Below, piece by piece: positions 1-10,585 of a stretch of 33,790 nucleotides of DNA. The notes under the pieces were generated by a model. It saw only the letters and a list, made by a program, of their open reading frames with translations. It had not been told where the DNA came from and ran no database searches. Position 1 is the first letter of the stretch, and each line of letters begins with the position of its first letter. The stretch covers positions 122,182 to 155,971 of the forward strand of contig NW_014577811.1 in NCBI RefSeq assembly GCF_000485595.1, given 5' to 3'. A program made the translations under genes and the position numbers. Source of the stretch: Priapulus caudatus (taxonomy: Eukaryota; Priapulida; Priapulimorpha; Priapulimorphida; Priapulidae).

Positions 1-109
1 CACAATGAACACTAGTTCTTCTGTTATCATCATTAAAACATACACCTTTGTACCACTGATTTCGATCTCACTCTCATATGATTATTAAATTCACAAAAAT
101 TACATATAC

Positions 110-233
110 CTGTCATAATGCAAAGCTCCGGTATCAGTTTGTAGGGCTCGGTCCTTCCCGCTCTTCTATCTTTTTTAGTGGCATTTGAGATCAACAAGGG
201 TTGTTTTGCATCATGTATTGTACAGTCATGAGT
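110..233 (-). CDS. piwi: piwi coding exon 8 (PAZ end)
   Basis: Encodes THDCTIHDAKQPLLIS, a basic segment (TKKDRRAGR) and LIPELCIMTG, the conserved join of PAZ to linker 2. Acceptor TTTCACAG; donor ACAG/GTATAT, phase 1. The next exon lies left of the window. Confidence 0.93.
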
Positions 234-3200
234 CTGTGAAACATTCAAAACAGAACCAAATGACCATCACAAACGTGCCTCAATGTTCTCAGAATTATAA
301 AACAGACATACAAAGGCAAGTATATTATCCTAAACTTCGTTGGAAGATTTAAGTCAGCTGTGATAACTTACTCCTGGCTCAAAACAATGAAACAAATAAG
401 AAAAATACTTGCCGTTTTATAGTATTCGTTGTAGGTTACGGCTGTACCATCTTTCTTAGGAAAAGTACTGCTGGGATTTTCGTTCCACTCGATATCATCT
501 ATGGTGTAAGTTTTGTTGTTGTACCTAGGACAATTTAAGATGAAAACATAGTCATGATTCCCTCAACTTTACCATCATACTTGATTAAATCGTGATTATT
601 TAGTTATGTCAACACATACACAAGTTGTCATACACTTCTAAGTACAGACTAATATTTTAAGAACAAATGTTTCTAACTTCATGACCACTTATTATTGAAC
701 ACAAACTTTTTGGTAGGAGAAAAGCCTACAGGTAGTGTCAGCTGTTTAATTTATTGCTGTGGATATCTTTCTATTTTCACGATCACCATGGCATAACTTT
801 CAATTTGTGCCATTTGTGTATTGCCACTATTAATGTCTAGGATAATATAAGTCTATTGATCCGGCTAAGTACATATTGGTCTTACCTAGTGAGAACAATG
901 CCGCCGATGATCATGCGGGCACATGCCTCTTGAATGTTGCCCCCCCGCTGGTTCAGCTCATACATGATGTCAAGGACTGGAACATATAATAAATACCTGA
1001 TGACAAAGTTAAACAGATTTGATGTAGATATTTAAAAAAAATCCACAATGACATGCATGGCAGTCCTACATATTAAAACCAATGACAAGATGATAAGATG
1101 TGATTCAAGGCACAAGGCTTTCCATCATTTGATTGAATTTAAGTTGTTTTCTATTTTGGCTATCAAGTGATCTTCTTATTAATTTTATGTTTTGTTAAAA
1201 TCCATTTAGGAAAAGCTAGGAAAACGTGACAGCAACATTGCTATACAATAATGACTTAACAATAAAAATCGAAAACACTTAAAACAAAATTGCAGGAGAC
1301 TGAATGTATGCAGCAGGGGGCAATGACTACAAAGAACAACGGCAAACTCACCCGAGTCTATTCTCATGATCTTGTGAGCTATGTCACACTGCAGCATAAT
1401 GCCACCATCAAACGATCTAATTGCTGTTTGGAACCCTGGCCAGATTTCCAACCTGTGATTTGCCTTTTCAATTTTGAGGTCCGGGTTGAAGTAATGCTGA
1501 CCAACCTTTGTCAGTTTAAGAATTCCCAGCACCTTCCTGCATAGTAATAACCAATGTATATGTAATGCTATGACAGCATAAATACACGAAGAAAAAAAAA
1601 ATATATATAAAGAAAAAAATGCAATATATCCAGCAATAAACCAGTGAGAGCACCGATTATGCGACCGTTAAAATAATTCCAAGCTTCCAAAATATGTACC
1701 AGCGTAGCTCGCAAACGAACCGTCGCTATTGGCACTTACAAACTTTCGTACCAACAGCTATGCCATCTTGTTTGGCAGGTGTCGCGCTACCTCCAGCAAA
1801 CTTACGACTATCCGCATTATTATACTATATAGGCTAAGCATGGACTCACTTGAAGAGGTTATTGAACACGGTCATGAGCTGGCCATCCACCTCCAACACT
1901 CCTGTACTCCTGCGGAGTTCCGCAACTGGCTTTATGGTTATGCGGATGTTTGCGCCATCCGAATCCCTTTGCGAGAACAGGTCGAATGTCTGCAAAAGAG
2001 GTACGGTGACGTTTTACTTTGCCATCAATGCATTTCTATCAAGCCAAACACTATTGCAATTAAACAATAGTTTGATGCATCGTTACATTCCTACTTATGA
2101 ACTTATGAATGCCACTGGGTTCACAGAAATGAACTAGCTGCCACAGGCACTGCAGTAAGCTGCTGAAACATTGCACAACCCTGACAGTGTGCACAAAAAA
2201 TATGTGTAACCCATAGATAAATTAGTTAAGATATTTTACCTCCATCTTCCTAGTCATGTAAAGACACATTCCATCAAACAGAATTGGATCGCCGAGTGCT
2301 CCGTTTGGTCTGGAATGCCGGTACACCATACCTAACCTCGTCTGTTTATTCTCAATATCGGGATTAAAATCCACATGGTACTGATACAAGACCCAGTCTT
2401 TGGCACACGTTATAGGGAAAACATTGGAGACCAGGCTGCATGGTGTGCCACTGGTACCTGAAAAAAATTTGTACACAAAAAATGTAATGTGTAAGATGTG
2501 GAACAACCAAGGACCAATGGTTACAATTATCAAGTTACATTGCAAAGCTTAGTACAAAATGTTGATGCAAAAAATGCATTATATTCATCGTAGTCTGATA
2601 TAGGGTCCCTGTATACAGAGAGTTGCGCCAACTCAGGATTTGACGCCATGTTGTTTCCAAATGGATTCACACCGCTGCCGCTTAAGTACAGCGCTGTATG
2701 GATACGCTGTACAATATTCCGTAGTAATTAATTAGACTTCATCCGTGACTTGCAATAAACTCAAAATTTACAGAGATTATAGCTAAGACATGTGTCTATG
2801 TGTATCTAGATTTCTAGAAATGTAACTAAAATTTTTCGCGCCATATGATAATTTAATTGTACACTTTCTTACGGCCATAGCCGTGCGTATCTATTTGGAA
2901 ACAACGCACATGGCGCAACTCTCTGTATATAGGGACCCTAGTCTGATAGTCACAAGAGGGTCTGGAATACCGTATCGTTCCGAGAAAATTCACCTTTCCA
3001 GGGGCTAATCTAGCTGCTTAAAATATGGGCACCCGTCGAGAGCGTATCGAGCCCTAAAAAAATTTTGGGACGTTGGCAAGCGCAGCAAGCCGAAAATATT
3101 TTTAGGTATTAGGGGCCCGTAGATGTATATAACATTAAAATTTTATTCTGATAATAGCAGTGTTTCCCCTGGCCAAAATGGTCTGTGACGTGGTAAATTT

Positions 3201-4906
3201 TTATGTGTGGTGGTGTTTGCGCGTTTCGATGTCCTAGCAAAGCGAGCAGCGTCGGATTCTCGCCCAGCTAGGATGGTCCGGGGCATAAGCCCGTTTTTTT
3301 TTACATGGTGCAATTTGCTGTATTCTAAGCAATTCTGAACACATTGTATGAGACTCTTGAATCTCTTTTTCAAATTGTCAAAAGTTTCATCAGCGAGGCA
3401 GTGTTTTGGACAAATTTCGTGTGGCGGCTCAGAATTTGAGCGAGGCGGCCCGCCTCGCTCCTGTCAATGCAGAGGAAACACTGAATAGATTATACATCTT
3501 ATATGAACATTTTATTATAAAACAGTGCCTACATAACGATTGAAACATGGAGATTTAATTTTCACAATTTTCAGAGCTCTGCTAATTTGGGCGTTTGCTA
3601 GGGGGCGTAATTTGGGCACCGGTATTCGTATGAAAAATGGCTTGGATTAGGCGCCCTGCTTTCCCCCATTTTCACCAGCTTTGCAATGCTTCTGTCAATG
3701 TGTATGTTTGAAAAATTAAATCTTAAGGCTAATGCAATGACTAACTTTCTGACAATGGCCTCCGATTCAATAACACACCTTGTTTATTAGGCATGGTAGA
3801 CGGACGTAGATCACTTCCTGGTACATCGGTAGTTTGAAGCTCCCCCTATACTCATTCCTGCCATCGCACGCTCTCTGGTGGGCCAGCTATAACACAATCA
3901 CAACAGTGTACCGCATAGCCCACTCATATTTCACACAGTTCTTGCAACTGTTCAGTGTTGAGTTGCAACGGTGCCCTGTCTCTACATATAATAGAACGCA
4001 CCGTCTAGCATGTAATATTTTGGCGTTGCTATGCAGCTACGCTCCCTCCTGAATGTTGATGTGCAGTTCTCTGATGTGTGGTGTCTCTGATGTGCAGTTT
4101 AATGTTGGAATTTAAAATTTTATTTCCAGTCCACAGCCAGAGTTGAAACACATTAAAGTAGAACTTTACAGTGCATATTAGGTAAGGAATCTAACTCAAC
4201 GATAACTATGTGCGACAATTGTGTGTACATGTAACATGTATGCTCGCTCGCTGCTCGCTGCTGGCTCTGCTGACTCTGCTGGAGCTGGCTGTGGCTGGCT
4301 GGCTTGACTCGACGCGCTAATATCGATCGCGCGAACACACGAACGCACGAGACCGATCACATAACCTCCTCCAACTCCATTGGCGGAGGTAAAAATGGAA
4401 AGAAATCACTTCCTGGCACAAACGCTTGAACGAGTGGATACACTAAACCGCTGCCCTCACCTCCAGGTCTGGTGTCCACATGTGGCCCGCCACGGTGGCT
4501 GGCTCGCCCACTCACGGTTGGCACATCCACGTGTGATGCCGGCGCCGCTGCAGCTGCTGCTGGCGGTCCACTAGGCTCACCCTATATATAAAACCAAATT
4601 TCCAAAATATTAGCACTGGGACCTTATGGAACATACATGATAAAACACAGCGGGGGTTTAAACTGTTACAATTATAGCCAATATTTCTAAAAGCACACAG
4701 CAGTTGTCGCTCTATCCCCAACCCCAACGTGTTTTGCACAGCACGTGAAACAATGATGGATGTACATATTATTATATACAAATAGAACTACGTGGACTTA
4801 CGGCTTGCTCCCCTGGTCTGCGAGCTGGCTCGGTGGTGCCTCCCTCTGCGCACGGCCTCTTGCTCGCCCACGAGCACGACGCCCGAGCACCTTCCTGAGG
4901 ATTCAT
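110..4906 (-). CDS. piwi: Piwi-clade Argonaute, 5' half (8 exons, 3' end outside window)
   Basis: Piwi proteins bind piRNAs and silence transposons, mainly in germline and stem cells. Coding exons, in gene order: 4802-4906, 4461-4581, 2240-2457, 1850-1989, 1352-1536, 886-976, 413-524, 110-233. Junction phases are 0, 1, 0, 2, 1, 2, 0, and the last exon ends in phase 1. About 365 residues are encoded here. Residues 1-75 are an R/G/A/P-rich N-terminus, expected to bind Tudor proteins through methylarginine. Residues 76-195 are the N domain (SGTP, LYQYHVDFNP, FDG). Residues 195-257 form the linker (HRLEIWPGF, FDGGIML). Residues 257 to about 345 are PAZ (VLDIMYEL, GGIVLTRYNNKTYTIDDI, EYYK, DAKQPLL). 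LIPELCIMTG follows. These motifs separate Piwi from the Ago clade. MID and PIWI domains lie beyond base 1, so catalytic residues cannot be judged. The start ATG at 4906 has an in-frame TAG two codons upstream. Confidence 0.94.
413..524 (-). CDS. piwi: piwi coding exon 7 (PAZ)
   Basis: Encodes YNNKTYTIDDIEWNENPSSTF, shown here as motif blocks YNNKTY and IDDIEW, then DGTAVTYNEYYKT. The only donor giving the right reading frame is ACG/GCAAGT, a GC donor matching the known GC-AG consensus. The nearby GT, four bases further, would put a stop codon in the next exon. Confidence 0.92.
886..976 (-). CDS. piwi: piwi coding exon 6 (PAZ start)
   Basis: Encodes VLDIMYELNQRGG, then ARMIIGGIVLTR. This is the start of the PAZ domain. 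Acceptor TGTTCCAG; donor CTAG/GTAAGA, phase 2. Confidence 0.94.
1352..1536 (-). CDS. piwi: piwi coding exon 5 (linker between N and PAZ)
   Basis: Encodes KVLGILKLTKVGQHYFNPD, NHRLEIWPGFQTAI and FDGGIMLQCDIAHKIMR. The HRL-WPG motif is strongly Piwi-like. Acceptor CTATGCAG; donor TCGG/GTGAGT, phase 1. Confidence 0.95.
1850..1989 (-). CDS. piwi: piwi coding exon 4 (N domain end)
   Basis: Encodes TFDLFSQRDSDG, IRITIKPVAELRRS and VFNNLFK. Acceptor TTTTGCAG/ACA; donor AA/GTGAGT, phase 2. Confidence 0.92.
2240..2457 (-). CDS. piwi: piwi coding exon 3 (N domain)
   Basis: Encodes TSGTPCSLVSNVF, DWVLYQYHVDFNPDIE and LFDGMCLYMTRKME, the classic start of the Piwi folded core. Acceptor TTTTTTCAG/GTACC; donor GGAG/GTAAAA, phase 0. 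Confidence 0.94.
2601..2940. mobile_element. hAT-like MITE with 8-bp target duplication
   Basis: 340 bp element with terminal inverted repeats starting TAGGGTCCCT, continuing through CAGAGAGTTGCGCCA. It is flanked by an exact 8-bp duplication GTCTGATA (2593-2600 and 2941-2948). The 8-bp duplication and the TAGGG start fit the hAT superfamily. It lies in piwi intron 2 and has no coding capacity. A truncated right end recurs at 9986-10019. Confidence 0.85.
3158..3483. mobile_element. hAT-like MITE with CAGTGTTTCC ends
   Basis: 326 bp. Left end CAGTGTTTCCCCTGG and right end GAGGAAACACTG are inverted repeats of the CAGTGTTTCC type common in hAT elements. Flanks share 5 bp (AATAG), suggesting a 5-bp duplication. 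Inside piwi intron 2. Confidence 0.65.
4461..4581 (-). CDS. piwi: piwi coding exon 2, proximal copy
   Basis: 121 bp exon with acceptor TATATATAG and donor GAG/GTGAGG, ending in phase 1. It encodes GEPSGPP, an alanine run, then VSGRASHRGGP and DTRPGG. It joins in frame to exon 3 (GTSGTP). The duplicate copy has the same length with three base changes and no indels, although the flanking DNA carries many indels. Confidence 0.87.
4802..4906 (-). CDS. piwi: piwi coding exon 1, proximal copy (scrambled RG repeat)
   Basis: Begins MNPQEGA and ends ARRPGEQA at a GTAAGT donor (phase 0). Compared with the distal copy at 11914-12015 it has three extra single bases, a net +3. The frame is therefore kept at both ends, but the middle reads as a Cys/Ser/Trp-containing stretch instead of the GRARG repeat. 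The extra bases could be real or uncorrected sequencing errors. Confidence 0.85.
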
Positions 4907-4965
4907 TATCTACAAACTAAGTCGCGCAGCTGAAGACGACAACGCAAAACGTTCTTAACCTGGAC
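4907..4965 (-). promoter_or_regulatory. piwi: possible 5'UTR segment of piwi with upstream splice acceptor
   Basis: On the minus strand a pyrimidine tract followed by CCAG ends just above 4965, 59 bases before the ATG. The duplicate copy keeps the same motif. It could be the acceptor of a 5'UTR intron, which would put the promoter further right. No TATA box or initiator could be assigned. Confidence 0.35.
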
Positions 4966-6200
4966 CTGGAAAAGAAGGTGCAGACTTATAAACGTTGAAT
5001 TACTAAACCGAATAAATATATTTATCAAACAGCATCATTACTTTTCTAGTAGTAAGTAAAATGTTACGTGTTTGCATATAAGTGTAAGCATGTGTAGCTG
5101 TGCTAGACTTTGAACAGACAATAACAGTAATCACTGAAATTTTTGTTTGGTGACACGAATAGTTCGAGGTAATGATAATCGAAGTCTATTTTTTCTATTT
5201 TAATTCTGCATGTGACACACATGGCAATCTCTAATCCTATTTTTTCCCCAATGGTGTCTTACAAAAGAGTGCTGATCTGCCAATTTAAGTTAGTTCTTTG
5301 TAACCTAACCCAATCATAAACTGGGGTGCTTAGGCCTAGTGATCTGTAGACTGGTAAATTACCAACAATTTTCAGTTATTTTTTTGCATAACAACACGTG
5401 TGTGTAGTGTGTACAAACAACTTTCTTACTTCCTCTGTCTCAACCAGCACCAGAACTCTAGTGCCAACAAAAATTGGGTACAGAATGGACCTTCGATACA
5501 CTGCCTAGAGTAAATAGTGGTGTAAGAACTTTTTTAAGCAATAACTTCACACATTTGCATTAGATTTAGAATGAGATTTTGTGTTTATGTTATTTTGCGC
5601 CAACAGTGTTTATCAAATCCAGGAAACCACATCCACTGGCAGGATGGCGGAAAACTCTCTTTAACTTGTGCATTGGTATGAAATTATGCGTAAAAACACT
5701 AATGTAATGTATTTTTACCCCATTATTTACTTTACATTAAAAAGCACGCACTGACGTAGCTCCATGAAACGGTCTTGCTAGGGTTAGAAGTCCTCAGACA
5801 ATAGTCAATCAGTCGCACAGCCTCGTCAGGCTAGCACTGATGGTGAGGAGCTCTCAAGCCCATATTGACATAATCTGTTACCAATGTACAGTATTTGAAT
5901 TAATTAAATAAAATATATTCTACAGGAAGTTAAATTTGTCTGAGGTTAACATGATGCCTAGTTTATTTAGCAGTTTATGTCCATGATGCAACACACTATA
6001 TATCATTACATTAGATCGCCCTATCGCGTTATATTTGGCCTGCGACGACTGAATGCGAGTGGTCGCGCGCTAAACATAGTTTTCCCTCGTGCAGCTGCTG
6101 GCCAAAATCTCATGACCATCAATCACCCAAGTATGTCGAGGCTACAGTGAGTACAGTATTTCTCGCCTACAGTGTGGCTTGCAATATATAGCCTACTCAG

Positions 6201-6473
6201 GCTCATAGGGTCTATGTCCCCAGCCGGGTACCGCCGCGAACGTACCCTGGTACGGGTCGCGTATACCGGAACGTACCCTGGTAACTATTTGATATGGTTA
6301 GGGTGGGTTAGGATTAGGGTTAGGGAGTAGGCGTAGGCGGCTCCCTAGACTTGTTAGTGGAGTAGGCGAGGTACGGTCCGGCATATTAGATAGTACCAGG
6401 GTACGTTCCGGTATACCGGACCGTACCCAGGGTACGTTCCGGCAGTACCCTGGGGGACATAGACCCACTCAGC
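6201..6473. mobile_element. Mutator-like foldback MITE (9-bp duplication)
   Basis: 273 bp. Starts GCTCATAGGGTCTATGTC and ends with the near-complement GACATAGACCCACTCAGC. Long subterminal repeats of GTACCCTGG and CGGTATACCGG surround a TTAGGG-rich core. An exact 9-bp target duplication CCTACTCAG lies at 6192-6200 and 6474-6482. Nine-base duplications with long inverted repeats are typical of Mutator-like elements. Confidence 0.8.
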
Positions 6474-6498
6474 CCTACTCAGCGCGAAGCTCCTAATG

Positions 6499-6861
6499 CA
6501 GGGGTCGAAATAAGCAATGGTCCGGGGCCATCAAATAATCAGGGAGTCCGAAGACCATTCAGATTTTTAAAGTCAATGGTCCGACAGACCGGACCGTTAT
6601 TGTTCAACTATATTCTACTGAAACAACTTTATTAACCAATATACTATTAAAGTGAATAAACAATTACTGTATGTTTGATACATTCTGTAGGTGAATAATT
6701 TCCATTTTAACCATGTAAAATCTCTTTCTTACGCTTGCACGCTGCATTACATTTAGAGAACAATTTGAAATTTAGGACCATCTAAAATTTAGGAGGACCA
6801 TCTAAATTTCAAACTAGATGGTCCTATGGACCATCTCTTTTTCTCCTTATTTCTACCCCTG
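6499..6861. mobile_element. hAT-like MITE with CAGGGGTCGAAAT ends
   Basis: 363 bp. Left end CAGGGGTCGAAATAAG; right end CTTATTTCTACCCCTG. Flanks TAATG and TGATG suggest a 5-bp target duplication with one mismatch. The interior has repeated GGACCATCTAAAT motifs in both orientations. Confidence 0.7.
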
Positions 6862-7183
6862 TGATGGTGAAGATGTGTCCGTCACAGACACACTGAAACA
6901 TTTCGATGATAAAATGATGGTAAACAAACACGAAATGTATTTGCTACCAGAGTTTCAATGTTCATGTACTCTCTATCTAAGGACTAGTATTCCTACGTAA
7001 ATTAATTCAGTTCAGACGCTCATCCGCAACACGCAATTTCACCGCATGCACGCCACTATGCACAAACACACAGAAAGATAGAGAAGTCTCTCGCGTATAT
7101 TATTATACTGATATTTGTGTATATATATAATATCAGGAACGAATAAAAACAAAACATTTCTTTTTAATCACTCATGATATGTG

Positions 7184-7406
7184 GCTGAGAGGTCTGTCCC
7201 CCAGGGTAGCTGCCGAACGTACCTCGGTACTATCTTAATAAATATGCCGGACCGTACCTCACCTACTCCACTAACGAGTCTAAGGAGTCGCCTACGCCTA
7301 CTCCCTAAGTTACCATATCAAATAGTTACCAGGGTACGTTCCGGTATACCGGACCGTACCCAGGGTACGTTCCAGCAGTACCCTGGGGGACATAGACCCT
7401 ATGAGC
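7184..7406. mobile_element. Mutator-like foldback MITE, second insertion
   Basis: Same family, in the opposite orientation. Ends GCTGAGAGGTCTGTC and GACATAGACCCTATGAGC. The 9-bp flanks are clearer in the distal copy (GATATTGTG and GATATTATG). Confidence 0.75.
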
Positions 7407-7418
7407 GATATTATGCAT

Positions 7419-7478
7419 GATATCAAGAGCTAATAATACCTATTAAGCTAATAAGATATTATTAGCCCTTGATGATAT
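7419..7478. repeat. short hairpin element
   Basis: Inverted repeat of GATATCAAG-GCTAATAAT around a short loop. A related hairpin lies at 19124-19170 and a copy at about 14560-14615. Confidence 0.5.
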
Positions 7479-7499
7479 AGACTCATCATTATTGCTGAC

Positions 7500-8529
7500 T
7501 AGAGCTGTGCGTCGGATCCGACATGAACCAAAAATCCGATCCGACAGCATTTAAAAAAATCCGAATCCGAATCCGAATCCGATGCTATTTTGAATCGCAT
7601 CCGAATCCGAATCGATGGCAATTTTGAATCCGAATCCGAATCCGAATCCGATGTGTATCGCTAAATCCGATCCGAAATCCGATCCGAAATCCGACCCGAA
7701 TCCGGAACATAGAAATTGCAAATAGTGTGACAGCATCGTATAAAATTCGTGTTATAATTTGTTTCAACATGAAACTTTGGTTGTTGAGATCAAAGGGTGA
7801 AGGGGAGCTGTAGACGTAAAAAGTTAAGAACGGGATGATGTGAAAATGTGATGAATTTGTGACTGTCCCGACTCCTTCAAATAATCATCTTGACAGTAAA
7901 GCCGCGCCGCCCGCGCGCGTGTGCGCATGCAAACGCATCGATTTCACATCGTGTGTGTTGACAGTGTGTGTGGGTGTGTGTGCCTGTGCGTGGTGTATTT
8001 GCGTGTGTGTGTTGCGCCGCGCGCGTGCGTGTGTGTGTGTGTTGTGTGTGTGTGTGTGGTGGTGAGAGAGAGAGAAAGAGAGAGAGAGATATGTGTGTGA
8101 GACAGTGTGTCGTATGTGATGTGTGAAGCGCTGCTACGCTGGCCGCGATATAGTACGCGATCAATCGATCGTATACATCAAAAGCCGCCAAATCACGCGC
8201 TGGCCTTGAAGCTCGTTTTATGAAGTAGCCGGCTCAGGCCTCTGCTCCTGACAGGATGGAGGTCGGATTCTACGGTCCTCGATCCCGGGCGATCCGAATA
8301 CCGAATCCGACAGCATTTGAAAATCCGACTCCGAATCCGAATCCGACAGCATTTTGAAAATCCGACTCCGAATCCGAATCCGACAGCATTTTTGAAATCC
8401 GACTCCGAATCCGAATCCAACGACAATTTTGAATCCGAATCCGAATCGCAAATCCGATTCTTTAAAAAATTGCTAAATCCGATTCGGATCGGATCGGATT
8501 CGGATTATCGGATCCGACGCACAGCTCTA
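7500..8529. mobile_element. non-autonomous hAT element with internal TCCGAA arrays
   Basis: 1,030 bp. Terminal inverted repeats TAGAGCTGTGCGTCGGATCC with an exact 8-bp target duplication TTGCTGAC (7492-7499, 8530-8537), the hAT hallmark. Both subterminal regions (7555-7700 and 8285-8515) are arrays of TCCGAA/TCCGAT hexamers. The middle carries a GT microsatellite and a GA tract. No transposase is visible. Long open frames here are a by-product of the hexamer array. Confidence 0.88.
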
Positions 8530-8765
8530 TTGCTGACGCTACACGCGCATACAGTGAATTCACGGTTAACACAAGCCTCGGTTAACACAACCCTCATTCG
8601 CATCGGTTCGTTAATTCTCTCGTGTCCGCTGTCATTTATCTTCTGTGAGACATACAGACTTTCCTGTTGACTGCTGCATGCTAACAGTGCGTGCCACACA
8701 GAGTAGAAACAAATTAACTTGCCCTCATTCATGCGTTAATGACGTCCGACTAACTAGATCAATAC

Positions 8766-9058
8766 TGTAGCGACCAATATTACACTCAGGTTATACTATT
8801 ATAGTGACCCTAGGGGTGATCACTCAGACATTTCCCTGCGCGTGGATGCGCAGGGTATTTAGTTGTTTCCCGGATATTTACCTGGATGCCACTTGTCCCC
8901 TCAAGACAAGTGGCTAGGGGTTGGGAAGCTATGAAGCTTATATAAAACCTTTGAAGTTATTAATAACCCCAGTTAATCCCTAGGAAGGGACCGAGGGACG
9001 TACTGGTGTTGCGACTACTGAGAGTCTGTCCGACTCTGTCGTGGCTCTGGTGTGTACG
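8766..9058 (+). promoter_or_regulatory. LTR-like segment with TATA box and hairpins (weak)
   Basis: Starts TGTAGCGACC. It has two perfect stem-loops (8834-8855 around GCGCAGGG; 8889-8913 around ACAAGTGG) and a TATATAAAA box at 8939-8947. The layout resembles an LTR promoter on the plus strand, but no right end or target duplication was found. The distal duplicate carries it near 15900-16193. Confidence 0.3.
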
Positions 9059-9426
9059 CAGGGGTCGAAATTCGCTATATAGTAATTGCGCAACACAAGT
9101 GATTTGCACTGAACGCAAGCGATGTTTCGTAGCAACTTGCGGCTGCCGCAAGTCAACAATATGCCAGCTACTTACGTATTTAGAAGTCAGACCCATTTTA
9201 TTTTGATTTCTGTACGAAATTGAAGCATAAATGACTCTGAATCAGAGCAGGTAGACACAGAAGACATAGAATAAATCATAAACTAAAACGGGGAGGAAGG
9301 GAAGGGGTACTCCCAGTTTGGAGAGCAACAGAGGTAGGTGCATGTAAAAATCTCTTGGCGCAAGTAATATGTTTAACCTAATATGCAGCACGTGCAAGTG
9401 TTTTTTTATGCGAATTTCGACCCCTG
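9059..9426. mobile_element. second CAGGGGTCGAAAT-end MITE with 5-bp duplication
   Basis: 368 bp. Ends CAGGGGTCGAAATTCGC and GCGAATTTCGACCCCTG, flanked on both sides by GTACG. The interior differs from 6499-6861, but the first 13 bases are the same, so both probably use one transposase. CAG starts with a 5-bp duplication fit the hAT5-type group. Confidence 0.75.
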
Positions 9427-10255
9427 GTACGTTTGCGTGGTCTTTTGTATGCGACGTTATACGGCAAGGAAACAATCCACATGATGGATGCTTAACTTGT
9501 CTGACGGCAGCCAAACATTTATTTTAAAAACAACGTGCCGAGGTACATATGCATAGAATTCTGAATATAAAATCTCATGTCATTCGGATGCGTGCCTAAA
9601 ACTCAGACTATGGACTGACTATACAGACTAGTATATGTCCGGAAAGATAGGTAGCTCCAACTAGCGGTGCATGCCTTGTCTCCCGTTCAGTCCTACTAAA
9701 CAGCGGAATGTGTAGGAATGTGCGCAGAATGTGGAAGGATTGGCTGAATGGCTTATGGAAGGAATAGGTGTGGCAAAACAAGGGAAGATCATGAGCTCGG
9801 AAAAGCTCGACTATGCGGCTGAAAGGAAAAGACCCGAGTCCCTACCTGGGGACTAACCATCACAGATCGGCCCTCGAGTCATTAGTGTACTCGGATGCTA
9901 AGGGGCGTTGTGTATAGTGATTAATAGTCCGCAAATGCAGACATAAACTCCGCTTTGCTAATCTGAGGGTGCGAGTTTATCCGCACACATGGCGCAACTC
10001 TCTGTATATAGGGACCCTAGTCTGATAGTCACAAGAGGGTCTGGAATACCGTATCGTTCCGAGAAAATTCACCTTTCCAGGGGCTAATCTAGCTGCTTAA
10101 AATATGGGCACCCGTGGCGAGCATATCAAGCCTAAAAAAATTTTGGGACCGTTGGCAAGCGCAGCAAGCCGAAAATATTTTTTAGGTATAGGTACCCCGT
10201 AACCCGTAGATGTATAACATTAAATAACATAACATTAATTTTATTCTGATAATAG

Positions 10256-10585
10256 CAGTGTTTCCCCTGGCTAAAATGGTCTGAGACGTGGTCAATTTTT
10301 ATGTGTGGTGTGTTTGTGCGTTTCGATGTCCTAGCAAAGCGAGCAGCGTCGGATTCTCGCCCAGCTAGGACGGTCCGGGGGTATAACCCCCGTTTTTTTT
10401 TTTACATGGTGCAATTTGCTGTATTCTAAGCAATTCTGAACACATTGTATGAGACTCTTGAATGTCTTTTTCAAATTGTCAAAAGTTTCATCAGCGAGGC
10501 AGTGTTTTGGACAAATTTCTGTGTGGCGGCTCCGAATTTGAGCGAGGCGGCCCGCCTCGCTCCTGTCAATGCAGAGGAAACACTG
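10256..10585. mobile_element. hAT-like CAGTGTTTCC MITE, copy in distal duplicate
   Basis: Counterpart of 3158-3483, same ends and the same AATAG flanks. It was inherited through the duplication rather than by independent insertion. Confidence 0.65.

Larger units (their letters stand above)
2907..9985. repeat. 7.1 kb tandem duplication, copy 1 (proximal)
   Basis: Runs in parallel with 9986-17135 over its whole length. The shared sequence starts at ACATGGCGCAACTC and ends at TCCGCA. It contains piwi exons 1-2, part of intron 2, and at least six transposon insertions common to both copies. Differences are mostly single-base indels, often in homopolymers, plus scattered substitutions. Confidence 0.95.

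Noticed and set aside
1729-2137. Plus-strand frames of 95-113 codons
   Set aside because: They are antisense shadows of piwi exon 4, which has clear family motifs and splice sites on the minus strand.
7859-8191. Cys/Val-rich and Thr/His-rich frames
   Set aside because: Produced by the GT and GA microsatellites. Similar artefacts occur at 22094-22575 and 26838-27184.
7551-8670. Open frames rich in Asp-Ser-Glu, Arg-Ile or Phe-Gly
   Set aside because: They are translations of the TCCGAA hexamer arrays of a hAT element in several frames at once, not proteins. The same applies to 14629-15685.
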